Source: Lachnospiraceae bacterium (GTDB taxonomy: Bacteria; Bacillota; Clostridia; Lachnospirales; Lachnospiraceae). Taken from it: 64,000 bases of DNA. The stretch lies in NCBI GenBank assembly GCA_022845955.1, contig AP025576.1:4774001-4838000 (forward strand), given 5' to 3'. Each line of letters begins with the position of its first letter. Position 1 is the stretch's first letter. A program made the position numbers and the translations under genes. This document shows, piece by piece, positions 24,751 through 33,184 of this stretch. Under the pieces are notes generated by a model. That model did not search any database, was not told the DNA's origin, and saw only the letters and a list, made by a program, of their open reading frames with translations.

Positions 24751-25638
24751 TTACAGAATGCCAAAATCCTTCATGGCTTTTTCCAGTTTCACCGCATTTT
24801 CTTCTTCCATTTCCGTTAAAGGCCGTCTCAGAGGGCCGGCCTCCAGCCCCATCAGGTTCATGGCCTTCTTAACCGGGATCGGGTTTACTTCACAGAACAG
24901 GGCCTTGCATAACGGGATAGCCTTAAGCTGGATGGCACGGCTTCCTTCCACATCCCCTTCAAAAAACCTGGCACACATCTCATGCGTCTCTTTTGGAGCC
25001 ACGTTGGAAAGGACGGAAATAACCCCTTTGCCGCCGAGGGACAGAAGCGGTACAATCTGATCGTCGTTGCCGGAGTACAGATCCACATCCTCCCCCGCTA
25101 TGCTCATCAGCTCGGCGATCTGGCTGATATTGCCTGTGGCATCCTTCACGCCCACGATATTGGGAACCTCCCTGCACAGCCTGACCACGGTTTCCGGCAG
25201 AATGTTCACGCCACCGGTCCGGCCCGGGATATTATAAAGGATCACAGGAACACTGATCGCTTCCGCCACGATTTTAAAATGCTCATACAGCCCTTTCTGG
25301 GTGGCTTTATTATAGTAAGGAGTCACTACCAGCACGCCGTCAACACCTGCTTTTTCCGCCTCCCGGGAAAGGAAAACCGCGGTTTCCGTACAGTTGGAAC
25401 CGGTTCCCGCAATTACGGGAATCCTGCCTGCCGTTTTCTCCACACAATAACGGATCACATCCAGATGCTCCTCATGGGTCAGCGTGGAAGCCTCCCCTGT
25501 GGTGCCGCATACGATGATGGCATCGGTGCCTCCGGCGATCTGCGCCTCAATATGTTCCCCGAATTTTTCATAATTTACGCTTCCGTCCTCATGAAAAGGG
25601 GTGATAATTGCTACTCCTGCTCCTTTAAAAATTGCCAT
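24751..25638 (-). CDS. dapA: 4-hydroxy-tetrahydrodipicolinate synthase
   Basis: Condenses aspartate semialdehyde and pyruvate. TIM-barrel motifs are present: GTTGEASTL for pyruvate binding, the Tyr in VILYNIPGRTG, and the Schiff-base Lys in IVGVKDATGN. 295 aa. The start at 25638 has AAGGAGGAG 5 bases upstream; the longer open frame to 25764 runs through the leader and is not coding. The leader carries a lysine riboswitch and a terminator. Confidence 0.97.
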   Translation of the reverse strand: MAIFKGAGVAIITPFHEDGSVNYEKFGEHIEAQIAGGTDAIIVCGTTGEASTLTHEEHLDVIRYCVEKTAGRIPVIAGTGSNCTETAVFLSREAEKAGVDGVLVVTPYYNKATQKGLYEHFKIVAEAISVPVILYNIPGRTGGVNILPETVVRLCREVPNIVGVKDATGNISQIAELMSIAGEDVDLYSGNDDQIVPLLSLGGKGVISVLSNVAPKETHEMCARFFEGDVEGSRAIQLKAIPLCKALFCEVNPIPVKKAMNLMGLEAGPLRRPLTEMEEENAVKLEKAMKDFGIL

Positions 25639-25745
25639 ATGCTCCTCCTTGTTTTGGAACGCTTCCTCCGGCGCCCTCTGATACGGCAGCCACACTGCCT
25701 GATGAAATAGAAGTAACTGTGAAGGTTCGGGACAGTTACAAATGT

Positions 25746-25798
25746 AAAAAAATTCTCCGGCCATCCTTTTGCGTAAAATTACGGAGGCGGCCGGAGAT
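25746..25798 (-). terminator. Riboswitch-controlled intrinsic terminator in the dapA leader
   Basis: Minus strand: CTCCGGCC pairs with GGCCGGAG across an inner loop, then AATTTTTTT. It lies just after the aptamer, 108 bases before the dapA start, as expected for a transcription-OFF switch. Confidence 0.85.
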
Positions 25799-25812
25799 TA
25801 TTTTCCCTTCAT

Positions 25813-25974
25813 GATAGCGCCCCATCTTTTACAGATGACAGTCATACGGTTCTTCACCGCATGCCCAAGATTCGGATGCCAGGCCCCTCCTCTTTCGGCG
25901 CTTTCCCCTTTCCCTTTTCTTCCTCTGTGCCTGCCACATCCGAAAAGCTACTCCTGAATCGCGCAACCTCTATC
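25813..25974 (-). promoter_or_regulatory. Lysine riboswitch (L-box) aptamer
   Basis: On the minus strand the core conserved bases of the L-box are visible in order: GATAGAGGTTGCGC, AGGAGTAGC, GGCAGGCAC, GAAAGGGGAAAGCGCCGAA, GCATGCGGTGAAGAACCG, ATGACTGTCATCTG and GGGGCGCTATC. The first and last pair as helix P1 (GATAG with CTATC and GCGC with GCGC). With the terminator immediately downstream and dapA next, repression by lysine is expected. Confidence 0.9.
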
Positions 25975-25982
25975 TGAAAATA

Positions 25983-26011
25983 ATCATAGCACGCAGTGCG
26001 GTTCCTGTCAA
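25983..26011 (-). promoter_or_regulatory. Promoter of the dapA-dapB transcript
   Basis: Minus strand TTGACA (26011-26006), 17-base spacer, TATGAT (25988-25983). Transcription would begin about 5 to 8 bases before helix P1 of the riboswitch. The remaining sequence up to the adenosyltransferase stop at 26152 holds a GGGCCGG/CCGGCCC hairpin, likely that gene's transcript end. Confidence 0.85.
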
Positions 26012-26151
26012 CGCACATATTCTTTCCTTTTACGCGGGCGGGACAGCCGTCTGAACTGTTACCAGCAGCCGCAAGGGCCGGATCCCACGCTGCAAGCAGC
26101 AGGAGACCCGGCCCGATAACAAGTCGGTCTGAAAGACAGCAAACCGGCCTT

Positions 26152-26637
26152 TTATTTGATTGTACGGATTTCGGACACATAGTCGGCAAGGGAACAGACC
26201 TCCTCGTCCAGAGAAATACCGGTCATGATAATATCCGTTTCCCCGTCCCTTGTATCCAGCACGTTTTTCAAATCCGCGATGGAGATAATATTATTATCAA
26301 CAAGCCCCAGCACTTCATCCAGGATCAGCATATCGCATTCCCCCGTACTGAGAACTTTTTTGGCAAAGTTCAGGCCATTCCTGATATTCTGGACTTCGTC
26401 CTCCTGCTTTTCCCTGGGCAGGGCCACAAAATCTTCATTGGATTTTTCGAAACGGAAAAGCTTGATCCCCGGCTCGAGCCTGCGCGGATATTCGTCCTCG
26501 GTCAGTCCCTTTCCCTTCAGGAACTGGATGATTACCACCCGTGCCCCCCTGGCCGCCGCTATCAGACCGCAGCCTATGGCCGCCGGCGATTTGCCGTGTC
26601 CCGTCCCTCCATAAATATAAACCTTTCCTTCTGCCAT
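26152..26637 (-). CDS. cobO: Cob(I)yrinic acid a,c-diamide adenosyltransferase (CobA/BtuR type)
   Basis: A 161-aa P-loop protein of the CobA/CobO/BtuR family, which adds the adenosyl group to corrinoids. The Walker A is GGTGHGKSPAAIG at residue 10, slightly off the usual GxGKGKT with His in the loop. VVIIQFLKGKG and DMLILDEVLGLVDNNII (Walker B) are typical, and it ends with SEIRTIK. ATG 26637 has GGGG 8 bases before. No other cobamide gene is adjacent, so salvage rather than full synthesis is likely its job. Conserved length and motifs make the call firm; the exact substrate is not decided. Confidence 0.9.
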   Translation of the reverse strand: MAEGKVYIYGGTGHGKSPAAIGCGLIAAARGARVVIIQFLKGKGLTEDEYPRRLEPGIKLFRFEKSNEDFVALPREKQEDEVQNIRNGLNFAKKVLSTGECDMLILDEVLGLVDNNIISIADLKNVLDTRDGETDIIMTGISLDEEVCSLADYVSEIRTIK

Positions 26638-26816
26638 ATATTCGCCCCTCTACGGTATTCTGCGGCACCGGACCGCTATCGTCATTCGTTGCAGCTTCCT
26701 CTCCTGCAGGCAGCCCTGTAAAACAGCAGCCATAACATCCCATTGCCTGCGGCTGGGTATCTGACCTGTTAATAATACCATAAGCATCCAGGTGATGCAA
26801 CTTTTATTCCGGCAGC

Positions 26817-27446
26817 CTACTCTTCTATGAGTTCCAGCTTGCTTACGGAAACTTCATAAGCAATCCTTTTTTCCAGCTGCTCTTCCCCTACTTTTTTCAT
26901 ATATTCCCTGCTCTGGATCCTGCCCCATACCTCGCAGCGCTCCCCTACATTGAAGCCGCCTGCAAAGCGGGCGTTGCGTCCCCAGCAGATACAGGGAATA
27001 TAATCGGACTTTCCGTAAGGACGGTTTACAGCCAGAAGCACATCGGCGATTTCCCTTCCCAAAGGCGTTTTACGGTAAACCGGTTCCTTGCAGATATAGC
27101 CGTCCAGATATATCTGATTGGTTTTGGAGCTTTCCTCCAGTTCCTCAACAAATTCAATTTCCCTTGCAAATACGGATAAGATCAGTCTGTTCTTCCTCTC
27201 CTCATGTCTGTTATAGGAACGGAACTGCCCGGATACGCATACATAAGCGCCCTTGTAGTCCTCTTCCACATCGAGGAGCCTTTCGGATACCATCAGGGGA
27301 ATGATGTCATAGGAGTCACTGAGTCTGGCGACCTCCACATCCACCATATAAAAGCCCTCTCCGAAAATCTCGTGGCTGAATGTAAAGTCGCTCACGATTT
27401 TCCCCATGATGATCACCTGGTTGTTTTCAATTACCTTATCTGTCAT
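26817..27446 (-). CDS. SSB-like protein with two OB folds in tandem, 209 aa
   Basis: The first half (VIIMGKIVSDFTFSHEIFGEGFYMVDVEVAR, residues 12-42) and the second (NQIYLDGYICKEPVYRKTPLGREIADVLLAVNRPYGKSDYIPCICWGRNARF, about 110-165) both look like the start of an SSB OB fold. The second carries the 'yIpciaWGk.A' strand of SSB proteins. There is no acidic DxxIPF-type tail; it ends LELIEE. Lachnospiraceae have this as a protein separate from the main SSB. GGGAG precedes ATG 27446. Its role is not established; binding of single-stranded DNA is inferred from the fold. Confidence 0.75.
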   Translation of the reverse strand: MTDKVIENNQVIIMGKIVSDFTFSHEIFGEGFYMVDVEVARLSDSYDIIPLMVSERLLDVEEDYKGAYVCVSGQFRSYNRHEERKNRLILSVFAREIEFVEELEESSKTNQIYLDGYICKEPVYRKTPLGREIADVLLAVNRPYGKSDYIPCICWGRNARFAGGFNVGERCEVWGRIQSREYMKKVGEEQLEKRIAYEVSVSKLELIEE

Positions 27447-27612
27447 TTTTTGTTCTCCCTTCTTGGGCTTCGGTTTGACCGAAACCGCTTTTAAGAATTT
27501 TTTCCTGTCATGTATTACTATTTTATGGCAGCAAAACCGATCCTAGAACCGCCATGGGTCGCCGCGATTTCCGGAAAATCGACAGATATCGGGGGTTTTT
27601 GCAGTTTTTAGG

Positions 27613-27641
27613 TTGCAAGATGAAAATATCGGTGCTATACT
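27613..27641 (+). promoter_or_regulatory. Promoter upstream of the typA leader
   Basis: TTGCAA (27613-27618), 17 bases, TATACT (27636-27641). A second TATAAT box lies at 27663-27668 without a good -35. Either would produce a leader of 160-190 bases before typA. The rest of 27447-27612 shows nothing I can name. Confidence 0.65.
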
Positions 27642-27678
27642 GTTTAAGTTTGATGTAAGTTGTATAATAATAAGGTAG

Positions 27679-27778
27679 CTGTCCGAAACTTCTCCTGTAG
27701 CCCCGTTTCGTGAGCTGTTTGTTCTCCGGCATACGAAATCCGCATAACACTGGGGGCTGCAGAAGAAATTTCAGACAG
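27679..27778 (+). promoter_or_regulatory. Structured 5' leader of typA: 26-bp imperfect stem
   Basis: Bases 27679-27704 pair with 27753-27778: 22 Watson-Crick pairs, one G-U and three C-A mismatches, enclosing a 48-base loop. TCTTTTGTTT follows. The stem starts CTGTC and ends AGCCCC/GGGGCT at the loop. I know no RNA family with this sequence. It could be an attenuator of typA, a processed small RNA, or a 6S-like rod; the evidence is only the pairing. Confidence 0.6.
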
Positions 27779-27831
27779 TCTTTTGTTTCAGTACCGGATC
27801 GTTTGAAGAGGTATAGGAAGGGAATTGAAGT

Positions 27832-29664
27832 ATGATGCAGAAAAGAGAAGATGTGAGGAATGTGGCTATTATCGCTCACGTTGACCATGGCAAAACAACG
27901 CTTGTGGATGAGCTTTTGAAGCAGAGCGGTGTATTCAGGGAAAACCAGGATGTGGCGGAAAGGGTCATGGACTCCAATGCCATAGAGCGGGAAAGAGGAA
28001 TCACCATTCTTTCCAAAAATACAGCCGTTATGTATAAGGGAACAAAAATTAATATCATTGATACGCCCGGACACGCGGATTTCGGCGGCGAAGTGGAACG
28101 TGTCCTGAAAATGGTGAACGGCGTTATCCTGGTGGTGGACGCGTTTGAAGGACCCATGCCCCAGACGAAGTTCGTACTGCGCAAGGCGCTGGAGCTGCAG
28201 CTTTCCGTCATTGTGTGTGTGAACAAAATAGACCGCCCGGAAGCCAGGCCCAACGCGGTTGTGGATGAGGTGCTGGAGCTTTTCATGGATCTGGACGCCA
28301 ATGACGAGCAGCTGGATTGTCCTTTTGTATTTGCTTCCGCCAAAACGGGAAGTGCCACGCTGAACCTGACGGTAAAGAACAAGGACATGAAGCCCCTGTT
28401 CGATACGATTTTAGAGTATATCCCCGCTCCCGAAGGGGATCCTCAGGCCGGCACACAGCTGCTTATCAGCACGATAGATTATAATGAATATGTGGGCCGC
28501 ATCGGCGTGGGCAAGGTGGACAACGGCACCATTTCCGAAAGCCAGGAGGTAGTGATCGTCAACCACCATGAGCCGGACAAGCAGAAACGTGTGAAGGTGA
28601 GCAAGCTGTATGAATTCGACGGCCTGAGCAAGGTTCCCGTAAAGACTTCTTCCATGGGATCCATCGTCGCCATTTCCGGTATCACGGATATCCATATCGG
28701 GGATACGCTGTGTTCTCCTGAAAATCCGCAGCCTATCCCGTTCCAGAAGATTTCCGAACCTACCATTGCTATGCATTTCATCGTAAATGACTCTCCTTTT
28801 GCCGGACAGGAAGGTAAATTTGTAACAAGCCGCCATTTGCGGGACCGGCTTTTCCGGGAACTGAATACCGACGTTTCCCTCCGCGTGGAAGAAACGGACA
28901 CCACGGAAAGCTTCAAGGTATCGGGCCGCGGCGAACTGCATCTGTCCGTCCTTATTGAAAACATGCGCCGCGAAGGCTTTGAATTTGCCGTCAGCAAGGC
29001 GGAAGTGCTCTATAAAACGGACGAGCACGGCAAGCGCCTGGAGCCTATGGAAATTGCCTATATCGATGTGCCGGAGGTGTTTTCCGGAAGCGTCATTGAA
29101 AAACTGAGCCAGCGGAAAGGCGAGCTGGTAAATATGAGCGCCGCCAACGGAGGCTATACCCGCCTGGAATTCAATATTCCTTCCCGGGGCCCGATCGGCT
29201 ACCGCGGGGAATTCATGACCGACACCAAAGGAAACGGTATCATGAATACGGCATTTGCAGGCTACGGCCCTTATAAGGGAGATATCCAGTACCGCAAGCA
29301 GGGCTCCCTCATCGCCTATGAGACCGGGGAATCCATAACCTACGGCCTGTTCAATGCCCAGGAGCGCGGAACCTTATTCATCGGCGCCGGCGAAAGAGTC
29401 TATGCCGGTATGGTCATCGGCCAGAACGGAAGGGGCGAAGATATCGAAGTCAACGTGTGCAAGAAGAAACAGCTGACCAATACCCGTTCCTCCAGCGCGG
29501 ACGAAGCCCTCCGCCTCAGCCCTCCCCGTATTCTGAGCCTGGAGCAGGCGCTGGATTTCATCGAAACCGATGAGCTTTTGGAGGTTACCCCCAAAAACCT
29601 GCGCATCCGCAAGAAAATTCTGGATCCTACCAAAAGAAAAAGAGCTAACATGAACAGAAATTAA
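27832..29664 (+). CDS. typA: Ribosome-associated GTPase TypA/BipA
   Basis: 610 aa, an EF-G-like translational GTPase: HVDHGKTTLVDEL (P loop, near residue 18), RERGITI switch I, DTPGHADFGGEVER (switch II), NKIDRPEARP and the later BipA-specific C-terminal domain. It assists large-subunit assembly and stress adaptation on the ribosome. ATG 27832 (ATGATG) follows GAAGGGAA; the second ATG is an equal choice. It has its own promoter and a long structured leader, and a perfect terminator follows 10 bases after the stop. Confidence 0.97.
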   Translation: MMQKREDVRNVAIIAHVDHGKTTLVDELLKQSGVFRENQDVAERVMDSNAIERERGITILSKNTAVMYKGTKINIIDTPGHADFGGEVERVLKMVNGVILVVDAFEGPMPQTKFVLRKALELQLSVIVCVNKIDRPEARPNAVVDEVLELFMDLDANDEQLDCPFVFASAKTGSATLNLTVKNKDMKPLFDTILEYIPAPEGDPQAGTQLLISTIDYNEYVGRIGVGKVDNGTISESQEVVIVNHHEPDKQKRVKVSKLYEFDGLSKVPVKTSSMGSIVAISGITDIHIGDTLCSPENPQPIPFQKISEPTIAMHFIVNDSPFAGQEGKFVTSRHLRDRLFRELNTDVSLRVEETDTTESFKVSGRGELHLSVLIENMRREGFEFAVSKAEVLYKTDEHGKRLEPMEIAYIDVPEVFSGSVIEKLSQRKGELVNMSAANGGYTRLEFNIPSRGPIGYRGEFMTDTKGNGIMNTAFAGYGPYKGDIQYRKQGSLIAYETGESITYGLFNAQERGTLFIGAGERVYAGMVIGQNGRGEDIEVNVCKKKQLTNTRSSSADEALRLSPPRILSLEQALDFIETDELLEVTPKNLRIRKKILDPTKRKRANMNRN

Positions 29665-29671
29665 CCATAGG

Positions 29672-29716
29672 AAATGCCGCCCCGTTCTCCTTGCAAAGAA
29701 CCGGGCGGCATTTTTT
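29672..29716 (+). terminator. Terminator of typA
   Basis: AAATGCCGCCC pairs with GGGCGGCATTT around a 20-base loop and runs into T6. The bases that follow, ATCTGCACCCG, belong to the GGGTGYAGATAAAAAA repeat family in inverse orientation. Confidence 0.93.
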
Positions 29717-29743
29717 ATCTGCACCCGTGCACTTTTCTTCCTG

Positions 29744-29794
29744 TTGACAAATTTCCGATGCCGGTTTATACTTTTATCAAATACTTATATAAGT
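29744..29794 (+). promoter_or_regulatory. Promoter and palindromic operator of the ROK regulator gene
   Basis: TTGACA (29744-29749), 17 bases, TATACT (29767-29772). The perfect palindrome ACTTATATAAGT (29783-29794) lies over or just past the start point. A repressor bound there would block its own gene, as is usual for ROK/NagC-type regulators. Confidence 0.75.
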
Positions 29795-29825
29795 TTATTA
29801 CAAAAGTTGCAAGGAGAATGATAGC

Positions 29826-30866
29826 ATGGATTCCTTAACTGCCAGACCTAATCTTTTAAAACAGGCCAATCTGTCCCTGATACGCAGGGTCATTAAAACA
29901 AACGGTTCCGCCACCAGGGCCGAAATCGCCTTGGAAACGAGGATCAGTTCCACCACGGTGCGCTCCCTTCTTTCTGAAATGCTGGAGAACGGAGAAATTG
30001 AGGGCATCGGCCTGGATGAGTCCAGCGGGGGGCGGAAAGCACAACGCTACCGCCTGAATCCGGAACGCTACCATGGCGCCGCCTTCTGCCTCCTGGATGA
30101 CCGGGTGATTTTTCTGCTGGTCAATATGTGCGGGGAAATCGTGGAAAAAAAAGAGCTGGAGACGGTAGGCGAAAATTACCGGCAGCCGCTGCTTTCCTGC
30201 CTGGATGAACTGATCCGGGAAAAAGAAATCAAATCCATCGGCCTCGGCGTTCCAGGTATTGTGGAAAAAGGATGCTACTGGAGGAAAAGCCGGGAGGACG
30301 GCAAACTCTATAAATCGGATATCGGCGATTTCCTGGCGGAACGATATCATATTCCCGTCATCATGGAAAACGATCTGAATGCCACCGCAATCGGCTTCGG
30401 CCGCTGCTATGCCAAAGAATTTCCCGATGAGAACCCGGAAGATACCAATATGGCCTTTCTGCATTTTGAGAAAAGCTGCATCAGCGCCGGATTCATCAGC
30501 GGCGGGCGGATTATCCGCGGCTGCAATAACTTTGCAGGAGAGCTTGGTCTTCTGCCGGCAGACGGCGATCATCTGCTGGATGACTATCTGACGGAAACAA
30601 TGAATGATACCGAATATGTCAATCATCTGATTAAAATCATCGGCTGGGTATGCGGCATCCTGAATCCCGCTTACGTAGCCCTTGGCGGCCCGGATCTGCG
30701 CCCTGACTGCATCGGCGCCGTCAGCGACGGCCTTTCCGCACTGCTGCCCAGACAAATGGCTGCGGAGATCCTTTATTCCCCGGATGTATGGCACGATTAT
30801 TACGACGGTCTGGCTTTCCTGACAGCCGGCCGGATGTTTGAAGAAATACAGTTTATCAAGGAATAA
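29826..30866 (+). CDS. ROK-family transcriptional regulator (NagC/XylR-like), 346 aa
   Basis: Residues 12-65 form a winged helix (SLIRRVIKTNGSATRAEIALETRISSTTVRSLLSEM). A ROK sugar-kinase-like domain follows: LGVPGIVEKG, ENDLNATAIGFG, NNFAGELGLLP and LNPAYVALGGPD. The zinc-binding CxCGxxGCxE motif that follows GE(I/L)G in typical ROK proteins is missing here (GELGLLPADGDHLLDD), so this is a divergent member that probably does not use that zinc site. The start has AAGGAG 8 bases upstream. No sugar gene is next to it, so its targets besides itself are unknown. Confidence 0.85.
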   Translation: MDSLTARPNLLKQANLSLIRRVIKTNGSATRAEIALETRISSTTVRSLLSEMLENGEIEGIGLDESSGGRKAQRYRLNPERYHGAAFCLLDDRVIFLLVNMCGEIVEKKELETVGENYRQPLLSCLDELIREKEIKSIGLGVPGIVEKGCYWRKSREDGKLYKSDIGDFLAERYHIPVIMENDLNATAIGFGRCYAKEFPDENPEDTNMAFLHFEKSCISAGFISGGRIIRGCNNFAGELGLLPADGDHLLDDYLTETMNDTEYVNHLIKIIGWVCGILNPAYVALGGPDLRPDCIGAVSDGLSALLPRQMAAEILYSPDVWHDYYDGLAFLTAGRMFEEIQFIKE

Positions 30867-31012
30867 CTCCTGCGCTCACAGGTCAGGCGTGACCGCTCAT
30901 CCGGGCGGGCGTTACTTTCCTCACGGGCATTCTGCCGGCATGCACGGATGCATCTGCCTCCGTGCATGTCATATAGCCAAAACAGAAGGAGCCGCCCGAC
31001 ATTCCTTTCAAG

Positions 31013-31055
31013 TTGACTTTCCCGTAAAAAATAAGTACACTGGTTACATATGTAA
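31013..31055 (+). promoter_or_regulatory. Promoter and palindromic operator of the TetR-type gene
   Basis: TTGACT (31013-31018), 17 bases, TACACT (31036-31041). The perfect palindrome TTACATATGTAA (31044-31055) follows at once, covering the start point. It fits autorepression by the TetR-type protein encoded 18 bases further on. Confidence 0.75.
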
Positions 31056-31073
31056 ATGCTGCGGGAGGAATGT

Positions 31074-31640
31074 ATGGCTGATTCCAATATAACTAAAAAC
31101 GCTCTTGCTTCTTCCTTAAAATCCCTGATGGAGCAGAAGCCCTTCGGTAAAATCAATGTAAATGACATCTGTGAAGGCTGCGGTATGAACCGGAAAAGCT
31201 TTTACTACCACTTCAAAGATAAATATGACCTGGTAAACTGGATTTTCTACACCGAATTTGTTTCCCATATCCATGTGGACCGCTACGACAACGGCTGGGA
31301 TCTGCTGGTGGATGTCTGCCGGTATTTTGAAAGCGAAAGAAGCTTTTACCGCTGTGCACTGGCTATCAAAGGGCAGAATTCCTTCCAGGACTATTTTCTT
31401 GAAATCATTAAGCCTCTGGTCCCCCTGTTTCTTTCCGACAGCTTCGAAAGCAACGAGGATCAGCAGTTTTTACTGGATTTCTTCTATGACGGGTTGATTT
31501 CCGCCCTTCTGCGCTGGCTTTCCGGGGAAAATGAAACCACTGCCGAAGAATTTACGGGCCATCTGAAATGCGTCCTCCTTCTGTTTGCAGAAGAAATTTT
31601 CAGCAAACTTGGGAACGAGGCCGCTCCTCCTACGGACTGA
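31074..31640 (+). CDS. TetR/AcrR-family regulator (DhaS-like), 188 aa
   Basis: Start ATG 31074 has GGGAGGAATGT before it. The N-terminal HTH reads LASSLKSLMEQKPFGKINVNDICEGCGMNRKSFYYHFKDKYDLVNWIF, a clean TetR domain with the 'FYYHFkdKyDL' signature. The C-terminal domain is the TetR_C_8 type found in DhaS-like proteins (FDYGLIS-like stretch FFYDGLISALLRWLSG). The gene is convergent with the radical SAM gene, with a 29-bp inverted repeat between them. An effect on the SAM pair is possible but the palindrome TTACATATGTAA is not seen in their intergenic region. Confidence 0.88.
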   Translation: MADSNITKNALASSLKSLMEQKPFGKINVNDICEGCGMNRKSFYYHFKDKYDLVNWIFYTEFVSHIHVDRYDNGWDLLVDVCRYFESERSFYRCALAIKGQNSFQDYFLEIIKPLVPLFLSDSFESNEDQQFLLDFFYDGLISALLRWLSGENETTAEEFTGHLKCVLLLFAEEIFSKLGNEAAPPTD

Positions 31641-31641
31641 A

Positions 31642-31702
31642 CAGGGTTCTTTCTCCGGTTTGGGTATGGCGGCGCCATACCCAAACCGGAGAAAGAACCC
31701 TG
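31642..31702. repeat. 29-bp perfect inverted repeat between convergent genes
   Basis: Arms 31642-31670 and 31674-31702 are exact complements with a 3-base GGC loop. It begins 1 base after the TetR-type stop and ends 5 bases before the radical SAM stop. A/T runs are absent on both sides. It probably separates the two convergent transcripts as a bidirectional stop or RNase III-type stem. Confidence 0.85.
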
Positions 31703-31707
31703 AACTG

Positions 31708-33090
31708 CTACCTGTGTTTTCCTTTTTTATCCATTTCCTGTTCCCACAGCCTGTCCGCTATGGGAGCCCATTGCGCCGCATATGCTTCGCACTTTCCGCA
31801 GAGATGTCCGGCGCTTTCCGGACACTGCAGATCCGTGGATTTCGCCCCGGTCCTGGCAACCATTTCCCGGAGAATCTCCGGATTTTCCAGCATGGGACAA
31901 GGCCGCAGAAGGTTGTCATGAAACGGCTGCCCTTCCCGGTATGCCATGAACAGCGGCTGCTGCAGCGCCTCCAGCAGGGATACCTCCCTGATATTGGCCC
32001 CGGAATAGTGGATGAATACACAAGGCTCCACATCGCCGTTGGGATTGATATGGCAATAGTTCCTGCCGCCCGCAATACAGCCGCCAACAAACTGACCGTC
32101 ATTCTGGAAATCAAAGGCGAACAGAGGTTTTCCTCCCTCCAGCGCCCGGATTTCGCGTATGCGGTGAAACATATATTCCCTCTGTTCCATGGTAGGCATT
32201 AATTCCGGCGCCGCGTCATTCCCCACCGGCATATAATGGAAATACCAGGCATACCGGCAGCCTTTTTCTATGATCATATCCAGGAATTCATCGCTGGTGA
32301 CCGCTTCCACATTATTTCTTGTATAACAGACAGAGGTTCCGAATACCAGTCCGTGGGCTTTCAGCCGATCCATGGCTTCCATCACCCGTTCAAAGCAGCC
32401 GTCCCCCCGTCTTCCGTCGTTGGCGTTTTCAAAACCTTCCAGGCTGATGGACAGCGACAGGTTCCCCACCCGTCTCATTTCTTCACAGAAAGCATCGTCT
32501 ACCAGGGTTCCGTTGGTAAAGGCGTGGAATTCACAGTCATTGTGCTTCTCACACAGCCGGATGATATCGTCTTTTCTCACAAGAGGCTCCCCTCCCGTAT
32601 ACATATACAGATAGATGCCCAGCTCCTTCCCCTGGGTTATGATACCATCCAGCTCGTCATAGCTTAAATTCAGCCGCTTCCCGTATTCCGCCGCCCAGCA
32701 GCCCGTACAGTGCAGGTTGCATGCGCTTGTGGGATCCACCAGCAGCAGCCAGGGGATATTACAGTTATGTATCTTTCTCATCTGGTTAATCCGTTTCGTC
32801 CCGTAAAAAAACGCTTCAAACCCCAGATTCAGCGCCGTCATCTTCACAACATGCGGATCCACCTCCTGCAGAATCCGATCCGCATATTTCATCCATTTTC
32901 CGTCCGGATCCCTGACCAGTTCCCTGGCCCGCTCATAATCCTCTTTCCTGAATTTGCAGCCTCCCATAAATTTTTCCGCCAAATCAATCAGCTGCAGGAA
33001 GCTTTCTTCCCGATCCTTCTTTACATGTTTTAAAGCCCCGTCAATAGCAATACGGAAAGCTTTCCGTTCCGCCTGGTGTGTAAAATCCAT
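31708..33090 (-). CDS. Radical SAM enzyme with C-terminal SPASM-like cysteines, 460 aa
   Basis: Start ATG 33090 has GGAGG 5 bases before; the frame is open to 33219. A 125-residue helical N-terminal domain comes first. The [4Fe-4S]-SAM motif CNLHCTGC follows NIPWLLLVDPTSA, then LYMYTGGEPL (the GGE motif) and SISLEGF. The C-terminal part carries more cysteines: GGCIAGGRNYCHINPNGDVEPC, RPCPMLENP and CPESAGHLCGKC, a SPASM/auxiliary-cluster arrangement. No precursor peptide gene is evident nearby. The divergent neighbour (33341-34366) is a full-length relative lacking these cysteines. Reaction unknown; peptide or small-metabolite modification are both possible. Confidence 0.9.
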   Translation of the reverse strand: MDFTHQAERKAFRIAIDGALKHVKKDREESFLQLIDLAEKFMGGCKFRKEDYERARELVRDPDGKWMKYADRILQEVDPHVVKMTALNLGFEAFFYGTKRINQMRKIHNCNIPWLLLVDPTSACNLHCTGCWAAEYGKRLNLSYDELDGIITQGKELGIYLYMYTGGEPLVRKDDIIRLCEKHNDCEFHAFTNGTLVDDAFCEEMRRVGNLSLSISLEGFENANDGRRGDGCFERVMEAMDRLKAHGLVFGTSVCYTRNNVEAVTSDEFLDMIIEKGCRYAWYFHYMPVGNDAAPELMPTMEQREYMFHRIREIRALEGGKPLFAFDFQNDGQFVGGCIAGGRNYCHINPNGDVEPCVFIHYSGANIREVSLLEALQQPLFMAYREGQPFHDNLLRPCPMLENPEILREMVARTGAKSTDLQCPESAGHLCGKCEAYAAQWAPIADRLWEQEMDKKGKHR

Positions 33091-33184
33091 ACGTTCCTCC
33101 GTTCCGCGGCTCATGCAGGCCGCCTGCCTGTTTCCTGTATCCCTGTTACCTGCCAGTTTAACTACGGAAGCGTTCCCTGTCATT

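Noticed and set aside
25639..25760. T-box leader before dapA
   Set aside because: No T-box sequence or specifier arrangement; the L-box motifs explain the leader.
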